NCBI RefSeq assembly: GCF_020524325.1
Contig: NZ_JAIVKY010000009.1
Location: forward strand, 124,001-188,000
Source of the DNA: Sutcliffiella horikoshii
GTDB lineage: Bacteria; Bacillota; Bacilli; Bacillales; Bacillaceae_I
DNA: 64,000 nt
Direction: 5' to 3'
The notes under the pieces are model-generated. The model saw only the letters and a list, made by a program, of their open reading frames with translations. It searched no databases and was not told the origin of the DNA. Each line of letters starts with the position of its first letter. Positions within the stretch are counted from its first letter, which is position 1. The translations under genes and the position numbers were made by a program. Shown here piece by piece: positions 61,546 to 64,000 of the stretch.

Positions 61546-61905
61546 TCAATCTTCTTTCACTTCTACCTTTTTCGCATGACCTTGGGCGGGATAGGAGTGA
61601 TCCAATCCTCCGTCAATCCAAATTCTCACTTCATCTCCGGCTTTTACATCAGCTAACTTCTCATAGTTCAAATAAATTAGTGAAATTCCTTCCTCATCTA
61701 GTTCTTGTATGGTTTTGGTACTAATCTCAGCATACTCGCTACTAGTTACATCTTCTGCAACTAACATCCTTCCGTCTTTAATCTCCAGTATTACAGCATC
61801 GATGAGCAAGCTGGATTCTAAAGCTTTTTCTTCTATATTTGCACAACCTACCATGAGTATAAAAAATAAAGTTGCACTAAACTTGAACCATTTTAAATTG
61901 TCCAT
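61546..61905 (-). CDS. DUF3221 lipoprotein (YobA-like)
   Basis: The 119-residue product has a lipoprotein signal (FSATLFFILMVGC) and a DUF3221-like domain: IDAVILEIKDGRMLVAEDVT and AGDEVRIWIDGGLDHSYPAQ, with a closing VEVKED. Extracellular, role unknown. Confidence 0.85.
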   Translation of the reverse strand: MDNLKWFKFSATLFFILMVGCANIEEKALESSLLIDAVILEIKDGRMLVAEDVTSSEYAEISTKTIQELDEEGISLIYLNYEKLADVKAGDEVRIWIDGGLDHSYPAQGHAKKVEVKED

Positions 61906-61932
61906 TTAACTTCCCTCACAAAAGGTTTTAGT

Positions 61933-62121
61933 TTAGCTATTGAAATAAGTAATACCTTGAAAAACAGCAAACAAAATCACACTTTGAATAAATGTTATGA
62001 AAATATCTTTTTTCCAAGTATTATTTTGGGGATATCTGCTCGGAAACCGACTAAAAGCAAGCAATATGGCCCACCAAATAAAAAATCCCAATATTAAAGC
62101 ACCAACGTTTTCATACAACAA
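61933..62121 (-). CDS. Small two-helix membrane protein
   Basis: The 62-residue product has hydrophobic segments GALILGFFIWWAILLAF and IFITFIQSVILFAVFQGITY joined by a basic loop. GGGGG precedes the ATG. Unknown function. Confidence 0.65.
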   Translation of the reverse strand: MLYENVGALILGFFIWWAILLAFSRFPSRYPQNNTWKKDIFITFIQSVILFAVFQGITYFNS

Positions 62122-62261
62122 ACTGACTCCCCCTCTTCCCTGTCCTTTACTTATAATTTAACATAAACTACCAAAATATAGAGATGTTTTCAGAAACAAA
62201 TTATTTTTCCGACTACTCGTTACATGTTTATGTTAAAATTACCCTAATTATTTTATAGGGG

Positions 62262-62287
62262 TGAGGGGACAGGCATCGCGACCCATC
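62262..62287 (+). repeat. REP-like element R19 (forward member of an inverted pair)
   Basis: GAGGGGACAGGCATCGCGAC followed by CCATCT. With R20 it forms a large hairpin in the 5' leader of the kinase-like gene. Confidence 0.85.
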
Positions 62288-62290
62288 TAA

Positions 62291-62317
62291 ATGGTGGGTC
62301 ACGGTTCCTGTCCCTTT
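62291..62317 (-). repeat. REP-like element R20 (inverted partner of R19)
   Basis: Plus strand reads GGTGGGTCACGGTTCCTGTC then CCTTT. GGGACAGG of R19 pairs with CCTGTCCC of R20, and GACCCATC with GGTGGGTC, a REP doublet. Confidence 0.85.
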
Positions 62318-62339
62318 AGATCAAAAGGAGTGAATTCAC

Positions 62340-62900
62340 ATGAAATTTGTACACATATTCGGCCCCCAAGCAGTTGGGAAAATGACGGTTGGCCAGGAGT
62401 TAGCGAAAATAACAGATTTGAAGCTTTTCCACAATCACATGACGATTGATTTGGTTGGGAATTTTTTTGATTACAGCACAAAGGAAGCCAAGCGGTTAGT
62501 AAATTTGTTTCGCCAGGAGATATTTGAAGAGGTTTCTAAAAGCGACCTGTATGGGATGATGTTTACGTATGTGTGGATGTTTGATATGGAGTCGGATTGG
62601 GAGTATGTGAGAAATCTCACCAACCTGTTTGAATCCAGAGGTGCGACTGTTTATTACGTAGAATTAGAAGCAGATCTAGAAGAACGACTGGAGCGAAACA
62701 AAACGCCAAACCGGCTGGAGCACAAGCCGAAAAAGCGAGACTTGGAGTGGTCTGAAAAGGATTTAATGCAAACATTGGAGAAACATCGATTGAATTCAAT
62801 GGATGGAGAGATTACTTTCCCTAACTATATCAAGATTAATAATACTGACATGAGTGCAAAGGAAGTGGCCCAGGTCATCAAGGATCAGTTTGGTTTTTGA
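62340..62900 (+). CDS. P-loop nucleotide kinase-like protein
   Basis: The 186-residue protein has a Walker A (FGPQAVGKMTVGQELAK), a conserved NHMTIDLV after it, and the LEADLEERLERNKTPNRLEH lid-type segment of small kinases. It resembles shikimate/AAA-type kinase-like proteins of Bacillus. Substrate unknown. AAAAGGAG precedes the ATG; a REP hairpin sits in the leader. Confidence 0.85.
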   Translation: MKFVHIFGPQAVGKMTVGQELAKITDLKLFHNHMTIDLVGNFFDYSTKEAKRLVNLFRQEIFEEVSKSDLYGMMFTYVWMFDMESDWEYVRNLTNLFESRGATVYYVELEADLEERLERNKTPNRLEHKPKKRDLEWSEKDLMQTLEKHRLNSMDGEITFPNYIKINNTDMSAKEVAQVIKDQFGF

Positions 62901-62988
62901 GGAGAAGGGCGTGCGCCACTTTCCATCATTGGTACAAGGGGGGGAATTTCAAGAACACTTTCCCCACCTCTTTTCTCACCAATCACAT

Positions 62989-63447
62989 TCACTTTATTTT
63001 TGCCACACCGAATGCAAAATGGTCAAACAAAATGTTTTCTACAAGTTCTCCCTGCTCGTCTTTACAATCAACAATCATAATCAATTCCGAGTGTACGCCT
63101 TTTAACAACCGTTGTTTCTTTTTTAAGACCTTTTCCGTAAAGAGACGTATGGCAAAACCTAAAACAAACCCGGCAGATGCACCTATTAAACCCCAATAGA
63201 TTGGCCCCCATGCTAATTTAAAACCTATACTGGCACCAATTACTGCAAAAGCGGTCCCTAGTGCTGCTCCAATATCAATAAGAGATGTCCCATCTGAATG
63301 ATGAAGGGTATCAAATAGTTTATGTTCCTCTTTTCTGTTATCGAGAGGGACGACAAATATATTTTCTCTTTCTATTCCTTTCTTCTCAAGAGTGGAAATT
63401 GCCAATTCAATATGGATGGAATGTTTGAATGTAGAATATAATTGCAT
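62989..63447 (-). CDS. Membrane protein with glycine-zipper-like helices
   Basis: The 152-residue protein has a soluble N-terminal ferredoxin-like part (LAISTLEKKGIERENIFVVP), then two Gly/Ala-rich helices (GAALGTAFAVIGASIGFKLA, GLIGASAGFVLGFAI) and a soluble end. The layout resembles general stress or YflT-like membrane proteins. The next gene upstream ends 3 nt before its start. Confidence 0.68.
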   Translation of the reverse strand: MQLYSTFKHSIHIELAISTLEKKGIERENIFVVPLDNRKEEHKLFDTLHHSDGTSLIDIGAALGTAFAVIGASIGFKLAWGPIYWGLIGASAGFVLGFAIRLFTEKVLKKKQRLLKGVHSELIMIVDCKDEQGELVENILFDHFAFGVAKIK

Positions 63448-63450
63448 GGT

Positions 63451-64000
63451 CTAGTCCACCTTTTGCCCTTTTATTACCCGAAAGGATGAAGATTGGTACT
63501 TTTTCATAAAAAATCCACGTTGTTCTTTATCGTATAATTTATTATTTTCAACCGTGTTAATATATGAATCAAAAATCGCAAACCCATAAAGTGATGGGAA
63601 GAAGAGGAGCCACTCTGGATCAATAACCGACGTAGCCTTTTCAATTTCCCCTAAAAACAATAGAGATATAGCTTCCAGGCCGTGAGAGTAATAAAAAAAG
63701 ACGATCACCCAAACGATAACGAAAAATGCTGTTACTATTCTATGTAAGTAAAGTTGCCCTAATCCTGGTATAAAAAGAGACCAAAGGACTGCCATAACAG
63801 GGTTTCTTTTATCTAAATAATTTATTTCAAGGGCCCCTATACTAAAAGAATTGAACTTATGCTCTTCCCGCTCTGCCAACACAAAGACCCTATTCATATC
63901 AACCGTTGTACGATAGCTATCCCAGATTGCAAATATATAGACTGGAATATAAATTAATAACCATTGGGTATCTAGAATATCTTTCGCTTTATCGATGTCT
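63451..64000 (-). CDS. Multi-pass membrane protein with internal duplication; 5' end outside window
   Basis: The frame is open to the right edge. The visible 182 residues include two similar units, WLLIYIPVYIFAIWDSYRTT and WLLFFPSLYGFAIFDSYINT, separated by the TM2-like segment PVMAVLWSLFIPGLGQLYLH. This indicates an internally duplicated membrane protein. The apparent start at 63897 is internal. Confidence 0.75.
   Translation of the reverse strand, partial: DIDKAKDILDTQWLLIYIPVYIFAIWDSYRTTVDMNRVFVLAEREEHKFNSFSIGALEINYLDKRNPVMAVLWSLFIPGLGQLYLHRIVTAFFVIVWVIVFFYYSHGLEAISLLFLGEIEKATSVIDPEWLLFFPSLYGFAIFDSYINTVENNKLYDKEQRGFFMKKYQSSSFRVIKGQKVD

Noticed and set aside
63098-63198. Plus-strand frames over the minus-strand membrane genes near the right edge
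   Set aside because: Shadows of the minus-strand coding sequence, lacking start signals.

Overview
The window looks like chromosomal DNA of a Bacillaceae member (Bacillus or a close relative). The evidence is AT-rich coding sequence, strong AGGAGG-type ribosome binding sites with frequent GTG/TTG starts, a Vpr-like subtilase, an RNPP-type HTH-TPR regulator, an LXG/YezG toxin-immunity pair, PadR-DUF1048 and PadR-DUF2812 pairs, UppP, and many small membrane and lipoproteins. No rRNA, tRNA, CRISPR array, intact insertion sequence or prophage was recognised. Species cannot be fixed from the window.

Layout. 0-5.6 kb: the 5' part of a large secreted S8 protease (cut by the left edge; it also has cohesin-like and dockerin-like segments) next to an RNPP-like regulator. 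5.7-8.8 kb: an LXG polymorphic toxin with nuclease tip and YezG immunity gene, followed by a decayed second YezG copy and a toxin tail. 9-13.3 kb: a hydrolase/VOC pair and small genes. 13.3-33.7 kb: a long, mostly minus-strand block rich in nuclease, helicase and modification-dependent restriction genes, read here as a defence island. It holds a DUF1643/wHTH/DUF6946-like cassette, a PD-(D/E)XK nuclease, an uncharacterised three-gene GHKL-ATPase operon, a GmrSD-like DUF262-DUF1524 protein, an HNH protein with a sulfur-binding-like N-terminus, a MazG-like and a NUDIX hydrolase, and a PLD-helicase-DUF3427 plus NERD-UvrD helicase pair. 34-39 kb: a cluster of small membrane proteins and lipoproteins. 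39-47 kb: an XRE/membrane pair, PadR/DUF2812, and a glycosyltransferase-TetR-MFS operon with twin operators. 47-52 kb: a racemase, DinB, and a CcdA/response regulator/OsmC/TlpA thiol-redox operon. 52-64 kb: PadR-DUF1048, UppP, YciI-like, VOC, methyltransferases, a SnoaL-fused ECF sigma factor, DUF3221 lipoprotein and others.

Two repeat families stand out. A short REP-like element (core GGGGACAGGCACGGTGACCC) occurs about 20 times from 37.3 kb to the right end, and I saw none to the left. Two homologous arrays of about 220 bp (41.96 and 54.76 kb) are built from degenerate ~21-bp units with core TTGACCGAAGATTT.

Gene decay is frequent. I reconstructed pseudogenes that simple ORF calling splits or misses: a YezG copy (two frameshifts), an RNase H-like gene (5-bp tandem duplication), a NERD-UvrD helicase (in-frame TAG), a GIY-YIG fragment, a TM-helix channel remnant (in-frame TAA), a histidine phosphatase (in-frame TAA) and a methyltransferase (in-frame TAA). 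Several small genes too short for routine calling (12184-12312, 34141-34287, 35588-35752) and two probable ATT-initiated genes are also annotated.
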